Below are positions 25,501 to 39,055 of a stretch of DNA of 64,000 nt, piece after piece. Location: the NCBI GenBank assembly GCA_034509425.1, contig JAVTVJ010000012.1, positions 9,149,001 through 9,213,000 of the forward strand. The letters run 5' to 3'. Numbering within the stretch: the first letter of the stretch is position 1; each line of letters begins with the position of its first letter. The notes below the pieces were generated by a model. That model was not told the DNA's origin, did no database searches, and saw only the letters and a list, made by a program, of their open reading frames with translations. The position numbers and the translations under genes are program-made. This DNA is from Eopsaltria australis (taxonomy: Eukaryota; Chordata; Aves; Passeriformes; Petroicidae).

Positions 25501-28500
25501 CCTCCAGCTCACCTGCCCACAGAGCAGGGTGGTTTTGTTCCCAGGAGGCTCCGTATCCAGGTGTGCTTCTGTGACTCAGCTGTGCATTAAAAACACAGCA
25601 AACCCAAGCCTGACTTCAATGTGCAGATTTGTCACTGAGATGGTGATGCCATAGTACATTTTACTTTAATGGTTCTTTTCTTATGGTAAAGTTATTTTTG
25701 TCAAAAGGAGTCAAAAGAATTACTTGTTGCCCATATTATAGGTGAATAAAAGTCTGCCACAAGAACTTGTCCGCTATGCTTTTGATTAAAGTTTGCTTGT
25801 CAGCCTGTAGGATCCTAAGGTAATGCTGTCAGCTAACCAGTCAGTAAGGTATCTCACATTTCAGTCATCATTTAAAGAAAAAAATCCAATTGAGGGTGGT
25901 GCTGCTTTAAAAATAGGCACAACAGAGCTTACAGGTGGGAGAGCAGAAACTATACTTGTATACAAAACCATAAAATGCTTCTGTCATTGCTGAGCAATGG
26001 ACTTACCTTACACTGTTTTTTGGTTGCTATTTTAGGATCCATGATAGTTCAATGTCTTACTAGAATTCACTGATCAATTTGTCAACCTGAGCTTCCTTCA
26101 GTGAACTGTAGTTGCCTCATTAAATTTCTCAGTTGGCGTGCTTCCCTGGATAAGTTTGTGTCTAATTTAAAGTTGTTATACATGTTAACTTATACACAGT
26201 GTCCTTGTTCGAGTGTGTGTTTTAAGGTGAGCATTCAGTTGTTAGTGAGGGCTTTTGTTACAAAAAAACTATTCCTTGCCCTGGTACCTTGCCAAAGTGC
26301 AAAGAAGTTATTTACAGTGTTTTGACAGAATCATCCCAGGATGGGATGGAAAAGATGCCATTGGGACTGAGCTAATACTGTAAAAGACTGAAATGTAAGG
26401 AAAACAACTGTTGTAGAGGAATTTTTGGCTGACTTAGCAATCCGAGAAGCTTTTTAGCTTTGTTTTTGTCATAAATTGTTGATTGGAGCCAAGAGCTTCC
26501 TTTACTCAAAGATCTAAGTGCATCTGAAATTGTTTTCTTGTACAAGAAGCTTCGTTGCACAACTGCAATGTCCTGTAACCTCAGTGGCATAGCAAGTGTT
26601 AAATTGTTCATCACCTTACTGATGGCAAGATTAGAGAACAGGCTAACTGCTTTCTGTACAGAATTTATGTTGATTGCAGGGAGGTCATTTGTACTTTAGG
26701 TTAGCATGGAAAATTGTCTTTCCTGTGACCTAGATGAGCTTATTTTGTAATACCCTTTCCTTTATGATAACAACCTTTAAGTGACTGAAAAAAGAATGGC
26801 AGCTATAAAGAGGGAATCAGAGCTTTTTAAGTACAAAGCAGTTTGAAACTGAGTCAAAGCAGATTACATGTTCATGAGCCTGTTGTGATGACTTACATAC
26901 CGTGCAAGACTTAACAGCTGGTTATCAGTGAGCTAAGTGACTAAAAAGGAGGTAGAGATAGCACTTGTTCCCTGCTGGTGACAGATCCTTCCACTGGTCC
27001 CTGCTCCTGATAGTTTTTCCACTTCTGAGCCAAAAAGGGCAGGTTAGAATTGATGATACCCCATTGGCCAGAGGACCTTTTCCCTACCAGTAAGGGGCTG
27101 TGTCCTCACACTGCTTTCAGTTCCTGTTGGGTGAGGAAACAACACCCTGGTGGTCAGTCTTGTCTAACAGAAGTGTTGAGTGCTCAAGTTCTGTACTTTC
27201 TTTTGATAAATGCTGTGATTGCTTTTCTTCGCGGTATCTGCCTGCCGGGTCTCTTCTTAGGGTCTTCAACCTGCTTGTACAATTAAATGAATGCATTTCT
27301 ACTTTTTCTGTGCTTCCAAAAATCTGAGTCTTTTCGAGTGAGCCTGTAGATTTGGATGCACACAAAAGCTGTGTTAGCTCTGTGAGCACGGTGTGCCACA
27401 TAGGTGTGATTATGCTGTGCCTGAGCAGGTACAGCACTCTCAGGGACCAGGACAGTGCTGCTGCTTGTGCTGTAGCATGTTCAGTCTATACAGTACAGTC
27501 CAGGCCTTGCAGTGCCTTTTAAAGGTCTGTTGGTGTAATGTTTCTTTACTAGTACAGTCAGCCCTTTGTTCAGCAGCTCAGTGGATTATATTTATTTCTG
27601 TATTAGTATAGCATAGGTTTGACTTCAAAAGGAAAGGAGCTAGTGAGGTGCCCTGACGGTCAGTGGGTAGCTGGTGTAGTGGAAGCTTAGAAAGCAAGTG
27701 GAATTGCATTTTCCCAGCTGTCTCTTCAACTTGTATGTTGTCAAGGTCCCTTCTTCTGAAGTGGCAAAGTGCTGGCTTAGACATGAGAGGTTTAAATGAT
27801 GCTTTCAGCAAGTCTGTTTTCATCACACTCCTGGATTTGCTTACTATGTCTCTGCACTGCCAACCAGCCTATACCCTTGGGTGCAAGGAGGACCTCTCCA
27901 GGCAGGAATGGAAGAGGGAGTGCCTTACCCAATTGTAGCCCCAGTAAAACACCAGCTAGAAGTACTCGTGTTTCAGGTGAAGAGCATCCTGCTCATTTTG
28001 GAAGGACTGAGGTCAAATCAAAGGCAGGCATGGGCAGCCCACTGTCCTTGAACCACGTGGGACTTGCAGGTTGTTCTTATGTGGTTGCTAAGCCATGGTC
28101 ACATCCCAGGAACTGTGTTAGTCCTGAGACAGTGGAGGTTATTGTCAGGTGTCCTGTACTTTCTTAGCAGTTGGTAAAGGGGTCTGTTGGTGTTTTTATA
28201 GCTCATGGCTCTGTGACACTTTTGATGTGTTCTTTTCAAATCAATGAATCTGACTGCTTTTGCCTTTTCCATAAATCTGAATATTCCCAGTTTTGGAGGA
28301 TTGTTTTTTATAACTACTGTCCAAGACTCTTCTGGAGTGGATACAGCCTAATTCTGCTTACAGCAAAAGTGATTTTGAAGTAATGCTATGCTGTCTTTTT
28401 GTTTAAGGAATCATAATGCAAATGCAGCATAATCATGCATGAAAAATAATCTGTCCATGGAAATGCTGTCTTGATGGTTTGCTTTGTTACTGCCCAGCTA

Positions 28501-29349
28501 TGTCAGTCTGTAGCCAAGTTTTGGTGCAGTAATACCATCAAGTTAATGTTTAAAAGAAGAGCTGACAGAGTTTACTTCATCTTCAGCAGAGAGAAGTACT
28601 AAGCATAGTTGTTGATGATTGGGAATTTTAATTCCTTACAAATTTTCTTAGAATTGATGTGCTGCAAATTTATTTATTGAACATCTCAGGATTGTTTATG
28701 ATTTTGTCTCAAGAACTTGGTGTGTTTGCAGAGGATCACTTAGCAACAGTCTATGGCACAATGACATGCTCATGCTAGTACGATGAAGCATAAAACAATG
28801 AGGAAACACCCAGAAATAGCAAGTAAATAGAAATTTAAAGCAAAACAAAATGGCTCACTTCTTGAACAGTTTCACATTGCTGTGGTGGGGCACAGCATGT
28901 AAAATTCTCTACTTACATGTTTGTATTCTTGATCTAGTATGACTTTCTGCTTGTGTAGATGTTCATATTCATGGGACATCTCCGTCTGTTATATTGAAGT
29001 ATCTCCTGAGTATTTAAAATAGAAGCAGCTATTTGATACTTAAACAATTCATACTTTAATCTGTTAAGTCTCCTTAATTAGTGCTCCACCAAGTAATACC
29101 TGAGGAATAAAAGTTCTCTGGAAGGGTCTGGTATCTAGACTGCTATTCCAGCTTTATGGCTTTGTGCACTTTTTGTAGAGCTCAGAGTCTCTTCTGCTTC
29201 TGATAATCAATATTTCTTTTCCTGTAGTCGTTTTTCTTATTTAGGTTGGGGGTTCTCTTCAATCAAGAGAAATTATAAGTTCAGGTCTGAATGTCTGTAT
29301 TTCAGGCCTTTTGTTATTGTATATTGATACCAATAATGTGCTTGACTTA

Positions 29350-30015
29350 AATGACTTAAGAGAAGTGCTGTGGAAAGGGGCCTGGGGGTCCTGGTGGATG
29401 GCAAGTTGAGCATGAGCCAGCAGTGCCCTGGCAGCCAGGAGAGCCACCCATGGCCTGGGTGTATCAGGCACAGCATCACCAGCCAGGCAAGGGAGGGATT
29501 GTCCTGCTCTGCTCCGCACTGGGGCAGCCTCACCTCCAGTGCTGGGGGCAGTTTTGAGCACCACAATCTAAAAAAGCCATCAAGCTGTTAGAGAGAGCTC
29601 AAAAGAGGCTATGAAGATGTCAAGGACCTTGAGGGGAAGCCATGTGAGGAGTAACTGAGGTCACTTGGTCTGTTCAGCCTGGAGGAGACTGAGGGGAGAC
29701 CTCACTGCAGTTACAGCTCCCTGTGAGGGGAAGAGGAGGGCAGACACTGATCTCTTCATTCTCAAGACCAGTGACAGGACTTGAAGAAAGGTATGAAACT
29801 GAGTCAGAGGAGGTTTAGGTTGGATACCAGGGAAAAGTTTTTCACCCAGATGGTGGTTGAGTGCTGCCCAGGAAGGCGGTCACAGCTCCAAGCCTGCCTG
29901 AGTTCAAGAAGTGTTTGGACAACTCTTTGAAGCACGTGGTATGATTCTTGGGGTGTCCTGCACAGGGCCAGAAGTTGGACTCAATGATTGTGATGGGTCC
30001 CTTCTGTGACTTAGC
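29350..30015 (+). mobile_element. CR1 LINE, about 0.66 kb 3' fragment
   Basis: This 5'-truncated CR1 covers the C-terminal part of ORF2 and the 3' end. DNA blocks in order include GGGGGTCCTGGTGGATGGCAA, GAGCATGAGCCAGCAGTGCC, CAGCCTGGAGGAGACTGAGG, GGAGACCTCACTGCAG and GAGGAGGTTTAGGTTGGATA, then a GGACTCAATGATTGTGATGG 3' terminus. The terminus is of the GATGGGTCCCTTC type, not the TTTTCCAACC type seen at 4272-4502, so it belongs to a different CR1 subfamily. It contains frameshifts and no usable ORF. Confidence 0.92.
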
Positions 30016-32536
30016 TCACTCTGGAGGTGAAAGCTGAACGAGATCAGAAAAGATATTTTTTAAAAATTGCCCCTCAGGGTCTGGTGTATAGACAATAAAT
30101 AACTGGGAAATGCCCCACATCTGTGTTTGGTGCACCAGTAAGTTAACAGGAACATAGATTCCACTGTATTTATGGATCTTAGTGGCTCAAGAGTTGCATA
30201 GTAGGTGTGGAAAAAGTTAAGTATTGTAAGTAAATGCTTTATTGTAAGTTTTCTTTCTGATTCGGGGATGTGCACTGAAAAAATTCTCCTATTTTTTTAA
30301 CTTTTCAAGAAGGAACCAAAACGCAGTATTTGCATTTGGTGTTACCTGAGTTTTAAAGGAGTTTGGAAACGAATTCGAGTTTTAATGGGAAAGCTGAGAT
30401 TTTGGTGGAATTCAATTTGTTGCTGCTGATACTCCTGCAGTCACTTAAAATTCTTAGTTGCCTGACCTTAGAATCTGGAGTCTTCAAGAAGGAGAAAACA
30501 GGGAATGTTATTATTTTCTTTGGAAAATAATACAAAAATACAGTGCTAAGCATGAGTGGTGGTATTTTCTACTAAAATGGGAAGGCTGTCATGCTTAAGG
30601 ACCTTAGGTCTTAACTCAGTTGCTGTCTTACTCTGCCATACAACAAACCTGTGAACTGGAACAGTTCAGCAATGAAACAGTGCTGAGTTCTGTCTCTCAG
30701 TTTGCAAAACCAAAGCTGTTTCTATAATGTATTTTAACACCAAAGGATGAGATCTTGTGGTGTAGCATGCATCACTGACCTGCAGATTGTCATGCTGTGT
30801 GCTTACTTCATTCAGAACACTACAAATGTTGAAAATAATGTGTCACTTTGTTCACTCAGGCTGGATTTATCTGGGATGAGGCAGCTCTAGGAGTGGGGCA
30901 AGGAAATGCCGCACAGTCTGTTTTGGGCAGGGTTATCACAGTTTGTTTAAGCTGATGAGGTAGGCCAAACCAAACCCATCTTGGTTGTCTTGTTCTGTGG
31001 GCAGCATAAAGACAGTATTTAAGGTTGTGCTGTAATTTCTGCAGATGCTTGCAGCAGCCAGGGATTTGAAGAACTTATATTTTATCGGAACGAGAAACCA
31101 TTAGTTGTGCCTAGAGCTTTGAATAAAGTGTCCTCATTGCAATTGTTTGCATGTAAACCATATATAATGCTTCCTAACATTTCAGTCTGGTACTGGGAAC
31201 GTTATAGCAGACTTTTCTCTCCTGTCTGATTTCCATGCATTTCCTGCTATCTACTTTAATATCCATTTCTTCATGCATTTGTCATTTCTCCTATTTCAAA
31301 AGCATTTGACCAAAAATAAATGGGTAAAAGAAAGAGTTCTCTACAAGCTAATTCTAAAACTGAAGACCATCAAAACAGTGTTTGTGGATGTGTTTTATTA
31401 AGGCTAACAGTAAAAAGATTGATGCCACTTTTCAGTTGTAGTTTGGGGATAAGATGCTCAAAAGAGAGCAACGGACATGTCTACCAAAAAGCTCAAGTCA
31501 CCTAATCTCCATGTTGAAAGCATGTATTTATGTCAAGGATACATACCACTTGCTGATCAGTGGTTTGCATTTTTTCCCTTGTTTTACAAGCTTTTACTGA
31601 CTGGCTCATTTTTTTTAAACTCTGCATATAGAACTTCCTTTCGAGATGAATGATTCTGCAGTTAACATAGGCAGGTTAAACTTGAAGTACAGAGCTTTTG
31701 AAGAGCAAATGTCAGACTTCAGACCACTCTTTGCACCAGCTCTGCATCCTTCTTTGTTCCCCTTCACAAACATCTGCGTTGTGGTGTTCAGAACAGGCTG
31801 TACTGAAGGACCTGTGTTTGGAGCCTGTCCTGTGCTTGTACTTGAAGTAGTCTGGAGGCAAGCCAACTCCTCATTTCAAGGTTGCAAAATTGTGCTAGTG
31901 TATCAGAGGACTGGCTTTGTTCTCCATGGGCCTTACTAGCCTCCTGAGCCCTGTGCCACATCGGTGAGGCCAGGCAGCATCCCCAGCAGAGGGGGGTCCT
32001 TCTGCTCTGACTGTGGAAAGAACAGCCAAATTGTGCATGTTTCTGCCTGTGTGTGACCACAGACCTACCCAACATGTGTTGATCTATCCAAGTACAGCAT
32101 TGGAATGATTCTGTAGAGAGAGGTGATGAGAGGTCTCCTGCTTTATATGAGCTGTTAGGATGGTTCCCTCTAAACTGCTTGCTTCCTTCTGCTCCTTGCT
32201 AGCTGTGTACCAGCTCACGCTGCTGTGTTTTTCACACCTTGTTCCCTGCTCTGGGACAGGCAGAAGCGTGCCTTGCCACTGGGGTGTGGCTGCAGCACAT
32301 CCTGGGCTGTAAGCTATGGTGCAAGCTCTTAGCTGGAGGTGGCAGCCTCAGTGTTTGAACACTTGCTGCTGTTATGTCCTGCAGTCAGCCTCAGTGAGGA
32401 GTCCTGCCTCCTGAACCACTGCTGAATGCTGGATTACAGCCTGACTCCAATTCTAATCTTCTGAAAGACAAACGTGGCAGAACTAAAGCTGCCAACACTA
32501 GATTTTTCATATGTTCCTTCAGATTTTGAAGGGTGA

Positions 32537-32551
32537 TTTTTTTTTTTTTTT
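32537..32551 (+). repeat. Poly-T run (15)
   Basis: Fifteen uninterrupted T followed by AAATGG. Similar runs occur at 6603-6616 (14 T) and 45620-45633 (14 T). Confidence 0.9.
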
Positions 32552-33417
32552 AAATGGCATCGAAGGTGTAGTGGGAGCATGAAATTTGCAGTACTACAGT
32601 GGAATTGAGGTGCTCTAGTAAGGGGAAATAATCATTAAAAGATATTACAAGGTATCCAATTATCTTCACAGTTAGTGAAAACTATTTAAAATCATTATTT
32701 TATTGTTTTCACAAAGTTAAGTATTCAGTTGGGTTGTCAGTTATGATGGAGGTCATGGTGAGGGGAAGTTCTGTGGCTTGGACCATAGGACAAGTCAGGT
32801 AACTGACCGTACTGGTCCTTCTTATATCTGAAGTCTGAGCTAAGTTGCTAAGTAATGAGCCTACTTTTCAGAGGTGCTGAGCAGCTGCTGTTGAGGTTCA
32901 TGCAAAAAGCCAAATGCTCTAGCTGTCTCCTCGGGGTGTAAATACGAATGCAGCAGCCCACTCTGCACAGACGTGAGTGTGTGAATCTCATCCCATCTGT
33001 CCACCCGTCCTCCAAAGAATCTTAGCTGGAAATTTTTTTCTGAATGAATTCTATTATCAAATGCTGACAGATTTTCTGACCATCTTTACTGTTAAACTGC
33101 TTGTATTTGTGTTGTTCTAGACCCCTTCTATTACTTAGAGATGTAAATGTGCATGAGTGACTTGTACTTTTGGGGCACAGGAGGGCAGAGCCTCTTGGTC
33201 CGTGTGCTGAAGCTAATCCATTGGTGTCCTTCCCTCTGTGAACATTTAGAGAAATTGCTGCACTTTTTTGGGCCATTTTTGAGGGACTTTTCTAACTTCA
33301 GAGCAATATATTATACAGTGCAAAAGCCTGTGTTATGCTTTATTTATTTATGCATGATTTTGCTATTTGCATTTCTCATGGCCTTTAAAAAAATACTACA
33401 TTGTGAATCTACTATAG

Positions 33418-33476
33418 GAATTTGACTCAATGATCCTTGTGGCTCCCTTCTAATTCAGGATATTCTGTGACATCAT
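33418..33476 (+). mobile_element. CR1 LINE, short 3' terminal fragment
   Basis: About 60 bp match only the extreme 3' end of a CR1 of the GGACTCAATGATCC type: GACTCAATGATCCTTGTGG, CTCCCTTCTAATTCAGG and ATATTCTGTGA. CR1 copies are commonly truncated this severely at the 5' side. The left limit is uncertain. Confidence 0.75.
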
Positions 33477-34190
33477 GATATTTATTAGCAGTGCAGTAGA
33501 AGAAAACTATAATTGCAGGATTTTAATGTTTCAGTGATTACACTTTTATTCCTTTGCAGTTAATGAGATACCACCATATGCAGGGGAACATGCATACTCT
33601 ATAGGCATGCTAGGGACGTGGTAGGGAAAGAAGGCTTGTAACACTAATTTCAGGATGCAAACTTGTTTTTTAATGAGATAATTGCAGTATTCAGCGAGGG
33701 ATTTTGGTTCTGTGGGAACTGGTCAAATATAGCAGACATAAATATAGAAGGCAAGTAGCATGGCAATTTGGAGAGCCTCTGCCCCTTTAAAATAAAAAAA
33801 AAGAAGCCAAAATCACCACTAGTCTATTGCTGCATTTTTAGTATGCATTTTTGAAAGTCTGGAGGGGTGAGAGTGTGAGAGACTGCTCTCTTCAATAGTA
33901 TAGAGAGACTTCATAAAACACTTTTCTGTAGTCTGGTGCATCCTGTGGTCCAAGAAGGTGGCTGTGGGCAGGAGCTATGGGAGTGCTCCTGTGGTATAGC
34001 TGGGAAAGTGAGGTTGCAGGAGTATCATTTTTCCACCTGGATTGGGTAATCTCTTAAAGAGCATGAAATATGTAGTTATGTTGCTAATCTGGATTAAAGT
34101 AAATCCAAGTGCGTCCTCCTTTCCTAATTTTCCTAGGAAGATTTGTGCTAACACAAGTGTGGGCCTGTGACTCAGCCTCCCATTCCATTT

Positions 34191-34209
34191 TAAAATACCA
34201 AGTATTTTA
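34191..34209. repeat. Perfect 8-bp inverted repeat (hairpin)
   Basis: TAAAATAC (34191-34198) and GTATTTTA (34202-34209) flank a 3-nt CAA loop. The hairpin is short and AT-rich, so it may be coincidental. Confidence 0.8.
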
Positions 34210-36083
34210 GATAGAGCAGTCCCAGACCTGTTTTTGAGGATACCACCCATTTTCTCCAGAACTCAGGACAACCTTCATATTCTGAAATAGCAGACTAATG
34301 TAATGAGCTTGAAATGTCTAAAAAAAGGAAAAACTGCGAAAGAAAAGTTTTATTACCAAGTAAATGAAGGTCAACCTTCCTGCAAGCACAGAATGAAGAG
34401 GGGAAACATTATACTCCTGGTAAAAATAATCCCCTTGCTTTTGCTTTCTAAAGTAAAATCTAACCAAATAAAACAAGCCCCAACAGAATAAGTGAAATAA
34501 ATTGTTACTCTATTGCTGTCACCTTTATAGTAGTTAGTTAGCTTATGTCTAACTGCCTTGTGTCAGTCTGAGATATAAATATAAGTGATAAAATGCACTT
34601 TATTGGATGGGCTGGAAATTAATTGCTGTTAGGTCTTACTTTTTTCTCATCATGTTTCCCATAGAAGGAGACAGCTTGAAAGGCACCCGTTTTTCTTGAG
34701 CTATTTTTATTACTTGAAAGTTACTTGAAGCACTTAGTTGAGGCATTTATTTTCAGCAGAGAAGAAAACAGCTGAATTCTCCTGTATATATTCTTAGTTT
34801 CTGCTGCAAGGTGAATTCTGCTGTAAAGCCCACTGCCATGATGTTAATACAGCTGGATTGCAGTGCCTTGCCTCCACCAGTGCCAATTGTGTGAACCTAT
34901 GTTTTGTTGGTTTTAACCATAAAACCAGTTCCTGCAATATATTACCAGGAAAAATTCAGTGATACCTAGCATGTTTCAGCTACTTTTCCGTTGTGCTTTT
35001 GTCTATAGGCAATAAAATACTTAAAATTGGAATTGCCACTGTTAGCAGGAAAACCCAAGGTGAGACTGCCCCCAGCATTAGTACTCATTGCCAGAGCACC
35101 CTGGAGATGGACTGGCACATTTTTGTGCTTTCTGGGGTCATTCTGGGTTGTAGGGTGCCTAAAGAGAGGAAAGGGAAGAAAGATGATAGATTGCAGTGAG
35201 AAAGGATGACAAGCCTTGAGGTCTTATTGTCAGTTACTCATGGCAGTAATAAATACGACATGGCATCACTTCTGTGACTTACCTTTGTCTCTTAGAGCAT
35301 CTTTATCAGATGTACATACTCAGTGTTGAAACACCTGACTTGGGATATGCTTTGGAAGTGCATATTCTGTAATCCTTGCTGCCTGGCTTCTGCTGAGCCC
35401 AGGTTGCCTCTGAAAGCTCTTATCAGACAGTAAATAAAATGAGTTTTGTTTGCAAAGGGAGTTTCCTAACTGCACAGTTAACTTGTTCGGTGTTGAATAG
35501 CACGTACTGGAGAGACTGTGAACTTGCCAGATATTGAAAACTGTCACTCCTTTAAGTTTCTTGGTGAAGAGAGAGGTTGTTTTCCCTTTGTCAAATGAGC
35601 TGGACTTTTAAAAATGCTGGTTGTTGATAGTCAATGCAACGAAGTGCCTGGAACCATAGAGCACATTACAGCACACAGCACTTCCCAAAATACACTTACA
35701 TTGGTATGGCTCTGCAAATAGCTGCAGGTCACAGCTGTTAAACCTGTGGTTACTCAGCCCCGTGCTGCTGCAGGATAGTTAATGGGCTGAGCTCTAGCTA
35801 CGATAGGTCTGTTTGTACTATTAGTGGTACTCAGATGTACTGCTGTCTACTGCATTGTGAATGCCACAGGGCTGAGCTGTGTAAGAGCTTGTTAAACCTC
35901 AGAATAGATTGATTTGGAAAGCTCTAGTTAAAGCTTGAATGGCACGTCTGTAGTAAGCAATATATGAATATTCAGAACACTAACCCTGCAAGCTTGCCTT
36001 GGTTAAGGACATGGCAAATGTCTGCAGTCTCTACAGAGGGGAGGAGGCCAGTGATTTTCTAAGGCAGGAGGTAATTTTCTTGG

Positions 36084-36214
36084 CCGTAGTCTCACTTTTT
36101 GCAGGCAGGCAGGGTCCCGAGCTGAGAGGCAGCGCAGGGGTCAAAGCTGGGCGGGCTGCGGAACAGAACCGGTGCTGCCTCACGGAAAGGGACAGGTCCA
36201 ATCCCCCTGCACCG
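36084..36214. promoter_or_regulatory. Small CpG-rich island in intron
   Basis: Eight CpG dinucleotides fall within 129 bp (36085, 36118, 36133, 36152, 36159, 36170, 36183, 36213) in GC-rich sequence, whereas the surrounding intron is CpG-poor. No exon or known repeat is recognised in it. It could be a regulatory element, an intragenic promoter, or a remnant of a GC-rich repeat. The regulatory reading is inference. Confidence 0.35.
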
Positions 36215-36414
36215 TGATGGTGTCATGCTTTGCTGGGAGCAAAAGGGCTGTGACAAAGAAAGGATTCCATTCTGGAAAGTTCTCTGTAAAGCTTTTCTGG
36301 TTGGCTGGAGGGGGAGGGGGGCTCTGTATATGTGGAAGCACCTGTGCTGTTTCCCTGAAGTGAAGGATTACTGCTTATGTTTTGTCTGTTGTTTTGTTTA
36401 AGTTTTTTCATAAA

Positions 36415-36560
36415 GCTTCAACTGACTGGACTTTCACCAGTTCCCGTGGGAGATTGCTCCATGGTCTAACAGGTTTTTCTGCCAGCAGGTCTTTCTGGTA
36501 ATCAACCCATACATTTCCTTCTTGTCACCCTATCAATCCTAGTTAACCCATTTTGTATGA
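36415..36560 (-). mobile_element. Old CR1 LINE fragment, ORF2 C-terminal end
   Basis: This is a diverged CR1-like piece. On the minus strand 36429-36461 reads WSNLPRELVKV, corresponding to the [12 protein letters not shown] motif at the C terminus of CR1 ORF2. The upstream part resembles the FFTERV block but is heavily mutated. Its divergence is much greater than that of the copies at 38658 and 52885, indicating an older insertion. Confidence 0.65.
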
Positions 36561-36885
36561 TGCTCATATTAAGCATTATCTGTCTTCTGGGGCAAAGCAC
36601 CTTTCAGATGCTGATACTCTTTTACCTTACCACCTGTTTGCCATCGCTGAAAGTAGGGTTGCTCCACAGCTACCTGGCTTCAGCAGTTCACGAGCTGTAA
36701 ATCCACACCCATTGTCTTGTGGTAACTTGTTTGCTTGGATGTAACCTAAGAATTTCAAACTAACTGCCTAGGAAAATTAGGTACCTAAAGGTCAGAGCTG
36801 TGACCTAGAAACCTGAATCCTTATGTTCTCTTGGATATCTTACTGATGTTTCACCTTCTTAGTGGAAATCAAGCCCTTTTGCCTG

Positions 36886-36917
36886 TTTTTTTTTTTTGGT
36901 TTGTTTTTTTTTTTTTT
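36886..36917 (+). repeat. Interrupted poly-T tract
   Basis: A run of 12 T, then GGTTTG, then a run of 14 T. It is most simply a homopolymer tract; no retroposed sequence recognisable by eye lies next to it. Confidence 0.9.
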
Positions 36918-38657
36918 GCTGGTCACAATGTTTCTTCCAGCTCTTTTTCCTGTCAGCTTTGAAAGGTGCAGGAAAGAAATTGCTTCCATTCCATGCGTTT
37001 TGCAAAGATATCATATTTTGATTTAATGGTGTTTTGGAAAGGACTGTGGTTTACTTTATGTAAAGCTTGATGTAATACAATTGGAGTTTGTTCTCCTTTC
37101 TCTCCCTCCCTCCCATTTGCACTTGAGAAAACTCTCCCAGTTTAGGTCCCACATCCTGCAGCAGAAAGGTTTCCTGTATTGCTGGTCTGGTCCTTTTCTA
37201 CATTGTATTACCACAAAGGTGTATTTCTGAGGCACCTACACTTCTGCTTTCACTTAGTATATTCGTATTTAAGCAGCCATGTGGGAAGTGAACTTGGGTA
37301 AGAAATGCAGTGTTGTTTATTATGTTACAGACCATACAGCATTATGAAGAATCTTCTGTTTTGATTCCAATCTTATACCTTTCCCCAAAAGGTGATTTTG
37401 ATGTGGATCAGGCTTGCAGGTAGTATTATAACTATAATTTTAAAGCTCATATTGCCAGTAAACAAATAAATTAATGAGTACATAAATACCAACTGCTTGC
37501 TGGCTTTCTGCTTCCTTTCCCTTCTATTTTATTAAACCTTGAGACATTTTCTGCCACTCAGAAGTTTCCACTGTGCTGTGTATAACAAACCTCCGAAATC
37601 TGAGGAGAGCTTCAAAGGGTTCCCACTCACTCTTAGGCAAGTACTCTACTTTCACAAAATTTCCCTTGGTTCAAGATCTACCTGCACCAGGGTTTCCTTG
37701 CACTATGTCAGGCTGATTCAGGTGAAGCCCTTTGCATGTTTATTCATTTCTATTCTCAAGTGAATTTGGCAAAACTATGTTTGGCATTTTTATCTTTAAT
37801 TTTCCTGCTTCCCCTAAAGAACAGTTAGTCCTTTCTGAAAAGGTTCTCAAAGACCATTCATCTAACTTGTCATCTTTTATTCTTATGTATTGCACTGCTC
37901 CTGGGAGTAATCCTCCAGTTGTAGTGTGGTGCTATTTATCCCCTCCAGTGGCATCCCAGCTGCTGCTTGCCTCTGGCAAAGAAGACAAATGGTTATTGTG
38001 TTCTGGAGCCATGCCAGGTCTTCTGTGTCTCCACTTGGTCAGTATTGTTGTGTTTTATTTAGGAGCTAGCAGTATTTGAATAACACTGGTTTATTTTGAG
38101 CCTTTCCTTCTCCATCTCCCCACACTTGCCTCCCCCTCATTAATTTTTTGTTTAGACACCTGGGCTTAGTAAAGGGAGATGGCCCAGCCTGATGAGCTCC
38201 TTAGTAACTGAGAAAATACACTTTGAGTTTGAGGTTTTATAATAATGGTGAGGAAAACATTTAGTTTTTTGTACAAATTTTGGAGATGATTGTTGTCTTT
38301 TGTTAAATTGTCTGGCTCAGAAGAGAAATGTTACCGATTTTGAGTAAATTGTTACGCTTCTTCACTGAGAAGAATGTGATTATGTAACTCAGCCAGACTT
38401 TTATATATGCCTGTCAACATTTGTTTCAGAGTAAACACCCTCATCAAAATCAAATGACTTTGGTGTTTTTATTGTCTACCCTTAACCTGTGTCTGCAGTG
38501 CTCATTTTCTCTGATGATTTAAACAAAATTTCAGCTGTGATCCCTCTGTTACTGCTCCGAATAGCAGGTGACTTCAGAGGGCTGATCCTCTGCTGAAGGT
38601 TGGCTATCCTACACACATACTTGTATAACCCCCTTCCCTGAAAAGCCTGAAGGGCTT

Positions 38658-39055
38658 CATAGAATCATAGAGTGGTTTGGGTTGGAAGAGACCTTGAAGA
38701 TCATGTTGTTCCAACCCTGCTGCCATGGGCAGGGACACCGTCCACTAGACCAGGTTGTTCAAAGCCCCATCCAGCCTGGCCTTCAACGCTTCCAGGGAGG
38801 AGGCATCCATGACATCACTGGGCAGCCTCTTCCAGTGCTTCACCACCCTCACAGTGAAAAATTTCTTCCTAACATCTATTCTAAACCTGTTTTCTTTCAG
38901 TTTGAAGCCATTCCCTTTTGTCCTGTTACTCCATGCACATTTAAGAAATCCCCCTCCATCTCCCTTGTAGCGCCCTGTTATGTTCCAGAAGGCTTCATGA
39001 GTAGCTCTCACTTAAGGTGAGCATGTTCCTGTCTTCTCTTCAGCCAGGCCACAGT
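38658..39055 (-). mobile_element. CR1 LINE, relatively young 3' fragment
   Basis: This is the best-preserved CR1 in the window. Seen from the plus strand it opens with CATAGAATCATAG, the reverse complement of the octamer tail, followed by GGTTGGAAGAGACCTTGAAG and CAGCCTGGCCTTCAACGCTT. On the minus strand an 88-codon open frame (38745-39011) contains IDVRKKFFTVRVVKHWKRLP and SLEALKARLDGALNNL, the C-terminal tail of CR1 ORF2, still open. The right end, near 39055, fades into a less similar stretch ending CTTCTCTTCAGCCAGGCC. No clear target-site duplication is seen. Confidence 0.95.

Noticed and set aside
26318..26372. Possible CR1 3' end remnant (CAGAATCATCCCAGGATGGG)
   Set aside because: It resembles the start of a minus-strand CR1 3' end for about 40 bases but nothing further matches, so chance or extreme decay cannot be separated.
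31646..31939. 97-codon plus-strand frame overlapped by minus-strand frames at 31615-31866 and 31788-32075
   Set aside because: Overlapping open frames on both strands with low-complexity-free but unrecognisable translations, no splice or promoter context, and no family resemblance. Chance frames are the simpler reading.
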